The notes below the pieces were generated by a model. That model was not told where the DNA came from and ran no database searches. It saw only the letters and a list, made by a program, of their open reading frames with translations. A stretch of DNA of 37,524 nucleotides from an uncultured Polycyclovorans sp. (GTDB taxonomy: Bacteria > Pseudomonadota > Gammaproteobacteria > Nevskiales > Nevskiaceae): assembly GCA_936928855.1 (NCBI GenBank), contig CAKZHZ010000018.1:1-37524 (forward strand), written 5' to 3'. The position numbers and the translations under genes were made by a program. Positions 7,741 through 15,229 of the stretch are shown here, piece by piece. Within the stretch, counting starts at the first letter, position 1; each line of letters begins with the position of its first letter.

Positions 7741-8187
7741 ATGAATCCCGTAGACACCCTGACGTTTCTGAACCGTTTGATTGTCACCACCAAGAATGGC
7801 GAAAGCACGCTGGAGGCTGCTGCGCAGGAAGCCCATCATGCCGAGCTGAAATCGGCGCTGGAGGACTATGCGCAGTTCTTTCACAAGGCGGCCGAGGACC
7901 TCACGGCGGCGGCGCAGCGGCTGGGCGGTCATCCGCATCCGCGCGCCAGCTTCGACAACACGCTGCATCGTTTCATGATGCACCTGCGGGCCCTGGCCTA
8001 TGGCCGCAACGAGACGACGATTCTCGAGGATGCCGAGCAGGAGGAGTCGCTGGCGGATGAGCTGTATGCCGACGTGCCCAACTGGGACCTGCCCGATGAC
8101 ATCCGGGCGCTGGTGATGCGCCAGGGCGAGATGGCGCGCAAGCTTCACGACAATGTCCACGCGCTACGGGCGCGTCTGCTGCATTGA
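7741..8187 (+). CDS. PA2169-family four-helix-bundle protein (DUF2383)
   Basis: 148 residues, all-helical, with the family pattern: an N-terminal DTLTFLNRLIVTTKNGESTLEAAA helix, then helices bearing spaced Glu/His residues (EAHHAELKSALEDY, LHRFMMHLRALAYGRNETTILEDAEQEE). The fold is ferritin-like. Family members are associated with stress responses, but no reaction is established. The ATG has a strong GGAGGCG Shine-Dalgarno at about 7730. The gene ends inside the TTGA that also starts truD (8184-8187), so the two are coupled. No metal site can be assigned securely from sequence alone. Confidence 0.8.
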   Translation: MNPVDTLTFLNRLIVTTKNGESTLEAAAQEAHHAELKSALEDYAQFFHKAAEDLTAAAQRLGGHPHPRASFDNTLHRFMMHLRALAYGRNETTILEDAEQEESLADELYADVPNWDLPDDIRALVMRQGEMARKLHDNVHALRARLLH

Positions 8188-9248
8188 GTACGTCTCCGAC
8201 GTGGCCGTATGCCCATGGTGGTCCGCCACTGGCGGGGGTGATGCGGTCCACGCCGGAGGATTTCGTGGTGGAGGAGCTGCCGGCGCTCACGCCCGATGGC
8301 GAGGGTGAGCACGACTGGTTGTGGGTGCGCAAGCGCGGCGCCAACACGGAGTGGTTGGCGACGGCTCTGGCGCGGTTCGCCGGCGTGTCGGCGCGAGATG
8401 TCGGCTACGCCGGGCGCAAGGACCGGCATGCGCTGACCACCCAGGCCTTTACGGTCTATCTCCCCGGTCGGCCGTCGCCGGACTGGTCGCAGTTGGGGCT
8501 GCCCGGGGTGACGGTGCTGTCGCAGCAACGACACCGGCGCAAGCTCAAGCGCGGCGCCTTGAAGGGCAACCATTTTCAGCTGCGGCTGCGACAGGTCAGC
8601 GGCGACCCGGCCGCGTTTGCCGCCGTATTGGCGCAGGTGCAGCAGCGCGGGGTGCCCAACTATTTCGGGGAGCAGCGGTTCGGGCGGGGGGGAGACAATC
8701 TGGCGCGCGCCGAGATGATGTTCTCGGGACAGCGGATGCGGCGGCAGGAGCGCGAGTTGCTGATATCGGCGGCGCGTTCCGCAGTGTTCAACGCCGTACT
8801 GTCGGCGCGCGTGGCCCAGGCGAGCTGGGACCGTGGCCTGGCAGGCGAGGTCTGGTCACTGGAGGGTTCGCGCAGCTGGTTCGGTCCGGAAGCGGAGACA
8901 CCGGAGCTCGCCGCGCGGCTGGCTGCGGCCGACATCCACCCCAGTGGGCCCCTGTGGGGCCGCGGGGCGCTGCCGTCGGTCGACGCGGCGGCGCAGTTGG
9001 AGGGTGAGGCCGTGGCAAGCCTGAAGACACTGCGGGACGGACTGGAGCGGGTCGGGTTGACCCAGGACCGGCGTGCCCTGCGGTTGATGCCGCAGGCGCT
9101 GCAAGCGGAATGGGAGGACGACGCGACCCTGTGCCTCCGTTTCAGTCTGCCACCGGGCACGTATGCCACGGTGGTGCTGCGCGAGCTGGTGTCGGCGCAT
9201 TCGCCATCACCGATGGCCACTCCGGGGGCGAACCCGCCCCCGGAGTGA
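8184..9248 (+). CDS. truD: tRNA pseudouridine(13) synthase TruD
   Basis: 354 residues against 349 in E. coli. It isomerises uridine 13 of tRNA(Glu) and related tRNAs to pseudouridine in the cytoplasm. With the start used here the catalytic aspartate falls at residue 80 within GYAGRKDRHALTTQ, the same number as in E. coli TruD. Other family marks are STPEDFVVEELP, LKRGALKGNHFQLRLR and VPNYFGEQRFGRGGDN. The start is a TTG overlapping the preceding stop (TTGA). The next in-frame ATG (8240) would begin right at the conserved RSTPEDFVVEE block and drop the preceding residues, so TTG is preferred. The last codons also form the 12-base hairpin at 9219-9246. It is convergent with the beta-helix/cytochrome gene, 10 bases away. 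Confidence 0.95.
   Translation: MSTSPTWPYAHGGPPLAGVMRSTPEDFVVEELPALTPDGEGEHDWLWVRKRGANTEWLATALARFAGVSARDVGYAGRKDRHALTTQAFTVYLPGRPSPDWSQLGLPGVTVLSQQRHRRKLKRGALKGNHFQLRLRQVSGDPAAFAAVLAQVQQRGVPNYFGEQRFGRGGDNLARAEMMFSGQRMRRQERELLISAARSAVFNAVLSARVAQASWDRGLAGEVWSLEGSRSWFGPEAETPELAARLAAADIHPSGPLWGRGALPSVDAAAQLEGEAVASLKTLRDGLERVGLTQDRRALRLMPQALQAEWEDDATLCLRFSLPPGTYATVVLRELVSAHSPSPMATPGANPPPE
9219..9246. terminator. Strong hairpin between convergent genes, inside the 3' end of truD
   Basis: ACTCCGGGGGCG-AACC-CGCCCCCGGAGT is a perfect 12-base stem with a 4-base loop. It includes the last truD codons, and the stop codon begins within the final base pair. It could serve as a bidirectional transcription barrier for truD and for the minus-strand gene ending at 9259. 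There is no T-run on either side, so classical intrinsic termination is uncertain. Confidence 0.6.
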
Positions 9249-9258
9249 TCGGGACAGG

Positions 9259-12183
9259 TCAGCCGCCCAGCAGGCCGCCGAAGAGGCCGCCGCCGCCCAC
9301 GCAGTTCTCGGCGTCTTCGTAGTTCTCATCCACGACGTTGTTGATCCACTGGGTGATGAGATCGAAGGCCTCGGTGTGCACCGTGCTGCGGGCCAGTGGC
9401 GGCATGCGGGCCGCCAGCGTGGTGGCCTCGGGCCCGATGCGGTAGGGCAGGATGCTGTCCTCGGCGCTGCCGGGCACGATGTCGTGCTCACGGCCGCCAC
9501 GACCTTCGGTGCCGCTCGCGGTCGGTCCCTTGCAGATGCCATAGGTGGCATTCACCGCCCGGAACACGTCGAGGTAATAGCCGGTGTTCTGGGCCAGGCC
9601 GCGCGGGTTGTGGCAGTGGGCGCAGTTGACTTCCAGATAGCTGCGCACGCGCGCCTCGATGTCGGCATCGGAGCCCGCCGGATAGCCGGAACTCCCGGGC
9701 ACATTGAAGATGGCGTTGTGCTCGACGGTGGTGACGACGTGGCTGACCGGGTCCTCCACCATGCCTTCGGGGCACTGCGACAGCAGCCCGTTCTGACACC
9801 ACCAGAGAATCTGGTTGGCGCCGGCCACGGGATGACTGGCCTGACCGGAGGGGAAGGGCGACTCGGTCGCGTAGGCGCGGTTCATGTTGCGCGGCTTCGG
9901 GCCGATCGGGGCGGTGCCGGTCTCGGCATCGTCATTGGCATGGCAGCTCAGGCACTGGTTGGCGTTGGGCAGCGTGTAGCTGTTGGTGCTGCCGGTATGC
10001 AGCACGTTGCTGTCCACGTCGTGGTAGTCCCAATGGACACTGGCGGTGCCGCCCTGCTGGGTGAGCCGGGCCACTTTGTGGCCGTTCTCTTCCGCCCAGA
10101 CATACTCCAGGCCGTCCCAATAGACCTTGCCGTCGGCGCGCTGCCGCTTGATCAACAGGCGCGTTTCGGCAGGCGTTTCGGTGCCGGCGGTTTCGTCCGG
10201 GAAGGAGAAGGTCTTGGCGATGATGGTGCCCACCGGGAACAGGATGGCGGCGTTCTCGCCGTCGTTGCCGTCCTTGTAGATGGCCTGCTGTCCTTCGGGC
10301 AGGAAGGCCACCCGGTATTTCACCGAGTAGTCGGTGAACAACTTGCTGTTGAGGACGTACGGCACGCCACGGCCGTTGGGCGCGCTGGTCGGGTCTTCGG
10401 CATCGGCGAACAGGTGGTACTGGTCCAGCGTCGGGCAGTTCACCTTGTAGGCCGCTTCATTGATCTGGCCGGTCGGCGTGCTGGCTTCGCACAGCGCCTT
10501 CACTTCTTCGTCGGTCGGCGCGGGATCGATGTCGCCCGAGGGCGTGTACGGCGGGATCACCACGGGGGCCAGCGGCGGCATGTTGCGGCCATAGGCCTCG
10601 ACGCACTGATGGGCGCTCATGTCGAGATCGGCCGGGAAGTTGCCGAGCCCGGCCACCTGCGCCAGCAGCACTTCCAGGCTGAGGTTGGGCAGGGCGAGCA
10701 CCAGTTCCAGGCCGTCCAGACCATGGAAGTTGGAGAACGTCAGGCTGTCGTCGCTGAAGTGGTTGTCGGCGTCGATGCAGGAAAACCACCACTCCGGTTT
10801 GATGCGCTGGTGCTCGTCGTCGAACTTGTACTGGTTGTAGCGGCAGCTGGGGTTCGGGTACTGGTTGCCCTGGATCGGCTTGCCGTCGGCATCTGCGGGA
10901 ATTGCCTGTCCGTTGGCATCGGTGGGATAGGGGCAGTCGGCGTCATACTCGTCGCTGTACCCGTCCCAGATGATGTGACCGCCGTTGTAGCCGCCGCCGC
11001 CCAGCAGGTTCTTGAGACCGACGATGAGCGGAAACACGGAAGTGATCTGCTCGCCGCCGGTGGCCAGGATGGTGGCCAGGTCCGGGGGGGGCAGTTTGTT
11101 GCCGTTGTTGCGGAAGGTGTTGTTCCAGATGTGCATGGCCTCGGTGTACATGTCGAGGCGGCGGTCACCGGGGTCGCCAAACAGCTCGTAGCTGGTGTGG
11201 ATGATGCCGGCGGTACCGTTGTCTTCGAAGGTGTTGTCGAAGATGTCGATCTTGTCGTAGGCCAGGGTGATCATGCCCGAGCCGGCAGGCACGTTGCTGA
11301 CGATGCTGCCCGGCTCCGCGAAGTTCGGCACGTTGTTGTTGCGCGAGAGGTTGCGGAACATGCGCGTCTCGCTGCCGTAGCGGGTCAGGCCATCGAGGTC
11401 GTAGATCAGGAAGCCGCCGGTGTTGCACTCGGCCAGGTTGTCCGAGTACTCGCCGCGACGCACGTTCTCGATCTCGAAGCCGAACACGTTGTAGGCGGCG
11501 CGGCTGGTGCGGATGATGGCGTTGTCGGTCTGACCGACGTAGATGCCGGCATCCGAGGCGCCGATGGATTCCGTGTCCTCGACCAGGATGTTCTGCGAGT
11601 TGACCGGGTAGATGCCATAGCGGCCGGAGGCGGTGCTGGTCTCGTAGTCATCCAGTTCCGCGTTGCAGCCCACCTGCATCTTGGTGGTGTAGTTGCTGGC
11701 GTTGATGGTGTCTTCGTTGTCGGTCTTGCGGCCGGAGGACCAGATTGCGCGCACGCGGCTCAGCGTGCCGAAGTTCACACCCTGCAGTTTGAAGGCATCG
11801 CCGGGCGGGTCGAGCACTGTCAGGTCCTCCACCCAGATGCCGCGCACGTTGGTGGCCAGCAATCCCTCCTGGGTGGTGCTGTTCTTGAACGACAGTACGG
11901 TCTTGTCCTTGCCGGCGCCGCGCACGCGAACATTCTCGGTGCTGGACAGCTGGATGCCCGAGGTCAGCTCGAAATAGCCTTCGGTGAACTCGATGACGTC
12001 ACCCGGCTTGGCGTCGATCATCGCCAGCACCATTTCGGTGGTGGCGTCGGGGCCGGGCTCGATGATGAACAGGCGACCGGCTTTATCCGGGTCGGGTGTT
12101 CCCGGTGTGGAACTCAGGGAGTCTCCACCGCCACAGGCGGCGAGGAGCAGGGCTAGCGACAAGGCTGGCAGGAGGCGTGACAT
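9259..12183 (-). CDS. Lipoprotein: parallel beta-helix fused to SO2930-type diheme cytochrome c
   Basis: 974 residues. A lipoprotein signal peptide (MSRLLPALSLALLLAAC) puts the cysteine at 17 for lipidation. Residues ~40-470 are a right-handed parallel beta-helix built of repeated short strands (ENVRVRGAGKDKTVLSF, NILVEDTESIGASDAGIYVG, MFRNLSRNNNVP, IDIFDNTFEDNGTAGI), as in pectate-lyase-like folds. Residues ~590-974 resemble the SO2930/HNE_0200 family of diheme cytochromes: heme motifs CLSCH at 744-748 and CAHCH at 854-858, with NPRGLAQNTG after the second. From memory these two families are usually separate neighbouring genes in marine gammaproteobacteria; here they are one chain. The ATG at 12183 is chosen for the lipobox; an in-frame start at 12246 would spoil it. 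It ends in a glycine-rich tail. Probably an exported redox protein of unknown substrate. Confidence 0.85.
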   Translation of the reverse strand: MSRLLPALSLALLLAACGGGDSLSSTPGTPDPDKAGRLFIIEPGPDATTEMVLAMIDAKPGDVIEFTEGYFELTSGIQLSSTENVRVRGAGKDKTVLSFKNSTTQEGLLATNVRGIWVEDLTVLDPPGDAFKLQGVNFGTLSRVRAIWSSGRKTDNEDTINASNYTTKMQVGCNAELDDYETSTASGRYGIYPVNSQNILVEDTESIGASDAGIYVGQTDNAIIRTSRAAYNVFGFEIENVRRGEYSDNLAECNTGGFLIYDLDGLTRYGSETRMFRNLSRNNNVPNFAEPGSIVSNVPAGSGMITLAYDKIDIFDNTFEDNGTAGIIHTSYELFGDPGDRRLDMYTEAMHIWNNTFRNNGNKLPPPDLATILATGGEQITSVFPLIVGLKNLLGGGGYNGGHIIWDGYSDEYDADCPYPTDANGQAIPADADGKPIQGNQYPNPSCRYNQYKFDDEHQRIKPEWWFSCIDADNHFSDDSLTFSNFHGLDGLELVLALPNLSLEVLLAQVAGLGNFPADLDMSAHQCVEAYGRNMPPLAPVVIPPYTPSGDIDPAPTDEEVKALCEASTPTGQINEAAYKVNCPTLDQYHLFADAEDPTSAPNGRGVPYVLNSKLFTDYSVKYRVAFLPEGQQAIYKDGNDGENAAILFPVGTIIAKTFSFPDETAGTETPAETRLLIKRQRADGKVYWDGLEYVWAEENGHKVARLTQQGGTASVHWDYHDVDSNVLHTGSTNSYTLPNANQCLSCHANDDAETGTAPIGPKPRNMNRAYATESPFPSGQASHPVAGANQILWWCQNGLLSQCPEGMVEDPVSHVVTTVEHNAIFNVPGSSGYPAGSDADIEARVRSYLEVNCAHCHNPRGLAQNTGYYLDVFRAVNATYGICKGPTASGTEGRGGREHDIVPGSAEDSILPYRIGPEATTLAARMPPLARSTVHTEAFDLITQWINNVVDENYEDAENCVGGGGLFGGLLGG

Positions 12184-12291
12184 GGGAAACCCTCGTGAAC
12201 TTCTTATGACGGAGGGTATTGGAGGCCATTCGCCTCGCGGGGGCAATGGTAATTTCGCGCTTGCCGGTAATCTGGCGCGCTTCTTGCAGCT

Positions 12292-12738
12292 TCAGCTCAG
12301 GCGTTGTTTGATGCGTCCGGACAGCGCGCCCATGTCGGCGCGGCCGGCCACTTTCGGCTTGAGCCAGCCGATCACCTTGCCCATGTCGCGGCCGCTTTCG
12401 GCGCCGGTGGCGCTGACGGCTTCTTCGATCAGCGCGGTGATTTCCGAGTCACTCAGCGGCTGGGGCAGGTAGTGCTGCAGCACGATGATCTCGGCCGCTT
12501 CCTTGTCAGCCAGCTCCGCGCGATCTCCCGCGCGATACTGCTGTTCGGAGTCACGCCGCTGCTTGATCATCTTCTCGATGGCGGCGATGACCACGGCATC
12601 GGTCAGCGTGATCGACTCCACCACCTCGCGCTGCTTGAGCTCGGCGCTGAGCATGCGCAACACGCTCAGGCGCGCCTTGTCGCCCGCCCGCATCGCGGTC
12701 TTGATGTCTTCGGTGATCCGGAGCGTCAGGTCGGTCAT
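12292..12738 (-). CDS. yqeY: GatB/YqeY domain protein
   Basis: 148 residues, the normal family length when started at the ATG at 12738 (TDLTLRITEDIKTAMRAGDKARLSVLRML). A start at 12759 would only add a proline-rich leader. The second half carries the tail domain related to GatB (DMGKVIGWLKPKVAGRADMGALSGRIKQ). Its role is not firmly known; the domain binds tRNA in GatB, and in Helicobacter a related protein affects tRNA-dependent amidation. It follows rpsU on the same strand, as in many gammaproteobacteria, but dnaG and rpoD, which usually come next, are absent. The 108 bases to the next gene (12184-12291) hold nothing I recognise. Confidence 0.92.
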   Translation of the reverse strand: MTDLTLRITEDIKTAMRAGDKARLSVLRMLSAELKQREVVESITLTDAVVIAAIEKMIKQRRDSEQQYRAGDRAELADKEAAEIIVLQHYLPQPLSDSEITALIEEAVSATGAESGRDMGKVIGWLKPKVAGRADMGALSGRIKQRLS

Positions 12739-12772
12739 GGCGGTCAGTGGCGGTGGCAAACAAGAAACGACA

Positions 12773-12791
12773 ACGGGCCCGTGGGGCCCGT
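12773..12791 (-). terminator. Hairpin with T-rich tail between rpsU and yqeY
   Basis: ACGGGCCC-3 nt-GGGCCCGT forms an 8-base stem. On the transcribed (minus) strand it is followed by TGTCGTTTCTTGTTTG. E. coli has a partial terminator at the equivalent place after rpsU that lets ribosomal protein be made in excess of the downstream products. The same role is inferred here. Confidence 0.65.
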
Positions 12792-12820
12792 CAGCGGATG
12801 CAGCAGTCGTGGCGGCGCGC

Positions 12821-12836
12821 GTGAGCGGCCGCTCAC
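12821..12836. repeat. Perfect 16-base palindrome just after rpsU
   Basis: GTGAGCGGCCGCTCAC begins 5 bases beyond the rpsU stop in the direction of its transcription. It could fold as a 3'-end hairpin, tandem with the terminator-like stem at 12773-12791. Confidence 0.6.
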
Positions 12837-12840
12837 AGCC

Positions 12841-13056
12841 TCAGTAGAGGCGCGTACGACGGTTGGCTTCGCGGGAAACCTTCTTCGCCTGGCGCTTCAC
12901 GGCGGCGGCACGCTTGCGCTTGCGCTCCATGCTGGGCTTTTCGAAGGCTTCCTTCTTGCGGACATCGGTCAGGACGCCGGCCTTCTCGCAGGTGCGCTTG
13001 AAGCGACGCAGCGCAACCTCGAACGGCTCATTTTCACGGACGCGAACACTGGGCAT
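12841..13056 (-). CDS. rpsU: 30S ribosomal protein S21
   Basis: 71 residues, the standard size, starting MPSVRVRENEPFEVALRRFKR and ending in the basic SREANRRTRLY tail. KPSMERKRKRAAAVKR is the conserved basic helix. S21 helps the 30S subunit base-pair with the mRNA Shine-Dalgarno. It is divergent from tsaD with a 105-base gap, an arrangement conserved in many gammaproteobacteria. It has a good sigma70 promoter at 13122-13150 and a leader that can fold (GACGGG 13079-13084 with CCCGTC 13099-13104). Confidence 0.98.
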   Translation of the reverse strand: MPSVRVRENEPFEVALRRFKRTCEKAGVLTDVRKKEAFEKPSMERKRKRAAAVKRQAKKVSREANRRTRLY

Positions 13057-13121
13057 GCAATTTAGTCTCGATGTGACGGACGGGCAGGCGGGGTCAGTCC
13101 CGTCTGCATAAAGGGGCGCAG

Positions 13122-13150
13122 ATTCTATGCGCAGGGCGGCTGTAATGCAA
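13122..13150 (-). promoter_or_regulatory. Sigma70 promoter of rpsU
   Basis: Read on the minus strand: TTGCAT (13150-13145), a spacer of exactly 17 bases, then TAGAAT (13127-13122). This predicts a start of transcription near 13115 and a leader of about 58 bases. It also overlaps the 5' side of tsaD, whose ATG is 12 bases beyond the -35. Confidence 0.75.
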
Positions 13151-13161
13151 AATACGTTTCC

Positions 13162-14181
13162 ATGACCGTTCTCGCCCTTGAATCTTCCTGCGATGAAACC
13201 GCCGTCGCGCTCTATGACGACGCTGCGGGTTTGCGCGCCCATCGCCTGCACTCGCAGGTGGCCCTGCATGCCGAATATGGTGGCGTGGTGCCCGAGCTGG
13301 CCTCGCGGGACCACCTGTCACGTGTGGTGCCGCTGGTCCGCGAAACGCTGGCCGCGTCGGGCCTGTCCGTTGCCGACCTGAGTGGTGTGGCCTACACCGC
13401 CGGCCCCGGGTTGATCGGGGCCCTGATGGTGGGCGGTGCGCTGGCTGCGGGCATGGCACTGGCGCTGGAGCTGCCGCTGATTCCGCTGCATCACATGGAG
13501 GGTCACCTGCTGGCGCCGATGCTGGAACCCTCGCCGCCGGCCTTCCCCTTCGTGGCGCTGCTGGTCTCCGGTGGCCATACCCTGCTGGTCGCGGTCGAAG
13601 GCCTTGGGCGCTACCGGTTGCTCGGCGAAAGTCTGGATGACGCCGTCGGTGAGGCGTTCGACAAGACGGCCAAGATGCTGGGGCTGCCCTATCCCGGTGG
13701 ACCGCAACTGGCGGCGCTGGCGGCGCAGGGGCGTGCGGACCAGTACCGTTTCCCACGGCCGATGACGGACCGTCCCGGCATGGACTTCAGCTTTTCCGGG
13801 CTGAAGACCGCGGTGCGCAGCCGGCTGCCGCCGCCCGAGGACGCACAGGCACGCGCCGATCTGGCCCATGCGTTTCAGGAGGCGGTGACCGACACGCTCA
13901 CCATCAAGTGTGCACGGGCCATCGAGGCCACGGGGTTCTCACGTCTGGTGGTGGCGGGCGGTGTTGGCGCCAACCTGCGGCTGCGCGAGCGTCTTGGTAC
14001 CTGGTGCGCGGAGCAGGGGGTGGGGCTGTACTTCCCGCGTCAGGCATTCTGTACCGACAACGCTGCGATGATGGCGTACGTCGGGTGGCAGCGCCGTGCC
14101 GAGGGGCGCGCGGCTGCGGAGGGCATTTTTGCCACGCCTCGCTGGTCACTGATGGAGTTGGCGCCGCCATGTCCGACCTGA
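13162..14181 (+). CDS. tsaD: tRNA N6-adenosine threonylcarbamoyltransferase TsaD
   Basis: 339 residues (E. coli 337). With TsaB and TsaE it transfers the threonylcarbamoyl group to A37 of ANN-decoding tRNAs. Visible marks: LALESSCDETAVAL at the N-terminus, HMEGHLLAP with the two metal-binding histidines, the nucleotide-binding LLVSGGHTLLV, LGESLDDAVGEAFDKTAKMLGLPYPGGP, DFSFSGLKTAV, and VVAGGVGANLRLRERL. TDNAAMMAYVG carries the third metal ligand. The start codon lacks a convincing Shine-Dalgarno. The 3' end overlaps folB by 13 bases. plsY, often found near this locus, is not in the window. Confidence 0.98.
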   Translation: MTVLALESSCDETAVALYDDAAGLRAHRLHSQVALHAEYGGVVPELASRDHLSRVVPLVRETLAASGLSVADLSGVAYTAGPGLIGALMVGGALAAGMALALELPLIPLHHMEGHLLAPMLEPSPPAFPFVALLVSGGHTLLVAVEGLGRYRLLGESLDDAVGEAFDKTAKMLGLPYPGGPQLAALAAQGRADQYRFPRPMTDRPGMDFSFSGLKTAVRSRLPPPEDAQARADLAHAFQEAVTDTLTIKCARAIEATGFSRLVVAGGVGANLRLRERLGTWCAEQGVGLYFPRQAFCTDNAAMMAYVGWQRRAEGRAAAEGIFATPRWSLMELAPPCPT

Positions 14182-14525
14182 TCGTGCTGGAAGGCCTGGA
14201 GGTGCAGGCCCTGATCGGCGTCTACGATTGGGAGCGGACGGCGCGTCGTCCGCTGGTGTTCGATTTGCGGTTGCGCGTCGACCTGCGTCGGGCCGGGCGC
14301 TCCGACGATGTCGCCGACACGGTCGACTATGCGGCTGTTGCCGAGCAGGTGTCGGCGCTGGTTGCGCAGTCGACGCCGCAGTTGCTGGAGACCCTGGCAG
14401 AAAGCCTGTGCGCCCACCTGTTTGCACGGTTCATGGCGATCGAGGCGATCGAGCTGGTCGTGCACAAGCCCGGCATCCTGCCGCAGGTGCGGGATGTGCG
14501 GATCGAGATCTGTCGTCAGCGCTGA
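14169..14525 (+). CDS. folB: Dihydroneopterin aldolase FolB
   Basis: 118 residues, normal for the family. It makes 6-hydroxymethyl-7,8-dihydropterin in folate synthesis. The N-terminus DLIVLEGLEVQALIGVYDWERTARRPL, the DVADTVDYAAV segment and the C-terminal VHKPGILPQVRDVRIEI are typical; the active-site glutamate is in YDWER and the lysine in VHKPG. The ATG at 14169 lies inside the end of tsaD (13-base overlap), suggesting coupled translation. An open frame from 13908 is only a reading-frame extension into tsaD. The stop sits within a 9-base repeat that recurs 52 bases downstream. Confidence 0.95.
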   Translation: MSDLIVLEGLEVQALIGVYDWERTARRPLVFDLRLRVDLRRAGRSDDVADTVDYAAVAEQVSALVAQSTPQLLETLAESLCAHLFARFMAIEAIELVVHKPGILPQVRDVRIEICRQR

Positions 14526-14578
14526 GAGCATGTAAAAAATCGCCCGCCTGCTGCGTTCGATTTTTCACAAGCGCTGAG
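14518..14578 (+). repeat. Hairpin flanked by 9-base direct repeats at the folB stop
   Basis: AGCGCTGAG occurs at 14518-14526 (containing the folB stop) and again at 14570-14578. Between them, AAAAATCG (14535-14542) pairs with CGATTTTT (14558-14565), giving a stem that may terminate folB. Direct repeats around a palindromic insert resemble a target-site duplication around a small inserted unit. No coding potential. Confidence 0.6.
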
Positions 14579-14584
14579 TGCGCC

Positions 14585-14711
14585 AGGGCCTGTTGGCGCA
14601 TCGCGACGTCAGAACTCGCTTCGGCACATACAGTACAGCGCGCTCCTTCTTCCTTGCGCTACGCCAAAAACGACCGCCGTCGCGGCGGTTGCCATCGTGT
14701 CAACAGGCCCT
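14585..14711. mobile_element. MITE-like element, 127 bases with 11-base terminal inverted repeats
   Basis: AGGGCCTGTTG (14585-14595) and CAACAGGCCCT (14701-14711) are perfect inverse copies at the ends. The interior contains a GCGGCGGT-type palindrome and a stretch (about 14630-14670) that, from memory, recurs between genes in xanthomonad-like genomes. There is no transposase. The right arm supplies the last two bases of the TAG stop of the gmhB-like gene. A short open frame across it (from 14578) is not a credible gene. Confidence 0.55.
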
Positions 14712-15219
14712 AGCTGCCGAGCCGCGCCAGTGCGACTGCGGTCAGGTCGTCGAACACCTGCACGCCCTGCAGGTCCGTTTCCGCGGCGGTGACGGTGCCG
14801 CGGCCGCTACGCACCAGCACCGGGCGGGCGCCGGCAATCCGCGCCTGCTCCAGATCCTCTGCGCGATCGCTGATCACCCAGCAGTCGTCCAGGCCGGTTT
14901 GCACACGGCGCGCGGCATCCTTGATCAGCTCCGCAGTGGTTTGGTTGCGGCCGAACAGCACGGCCTCCAGGCGGCCGCCGAGCGCACCGAGTCGCTTCTG
15001 CAGGCGATCAGCGGCGGCCAGCTGGCGATCCCGCTCGGCCGGGCCTTCGGCAGCACCGGCCAGGGTCAGCACGCGGTACCCGGCCTGACACAGCCGGGCG
15101 ATGGCCTCGAGGCTGCCGGGCAGGGGGCGGCGCTCCAGCGGGCTGCCGCCGTCGAGGTGTTCCTGGATGACACCATCGCAGGCCAGCACGATCAGTTTGA
15201 GCTTTTCGGCGCCGGGCAT
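14710..15219 (-). CDS. Degenerate GmhB-like HAD protein, probably catalytically dead
   Basis: 169 residues. Its place after glyQ-glyS and its sequence (KLKLIVLACDGVIQEHLDG, PLPGSLEAIARLCQAGYRVL, and later EDLEQARIAGARPVLV) match GmhB, the heptose-1,7-bisphosphate 7-phosphatase. But the nucleophile of the DxDG motif is alanine (ACDG, residues 13-16; codon GCC instead of an Asp codon). The TNQSG motif is replaced by LAGAA, the zinc-binding cysteine/histidine loop before CRKP is absent, and GDS has become SDR. It therefore cannot use the HAD mechanism as known. It starts 10 bases after the glyS stop, within the operon. The frame is intact, so it is not a simple pseudogene. The stop overlaps the MITE-like arm. 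Confidence 0.8.
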   Translation of the reverse strand: MPGAEKLKLIVLACDGVIQEHLDGGSPLERRPLPGSLEAIARLCQAGYRVLTLAGAAEGPAERDRQLAAADRLQKRLGALGGRLEAVLFGRNQTTAELIKDAARRVQTGLDDCWVISDRAEDLEQARIAGARPVLVRSGRGTVTAAETDLQGVQVFDDLTAVALARLGS

Positions 15220-15229
15220 GGAGGGGACC

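Noticed and set aside
9163..12156. Plus-strand open frame of 997 codons opposite the beta-helix/cytochrome gene
   Set aside because: It is antisense to a gene with a lipobox and two heme motifs. Its valine/glycine/histidine-rich product has no recognisable domain, and such frames arise readily in high-G+C DNA.
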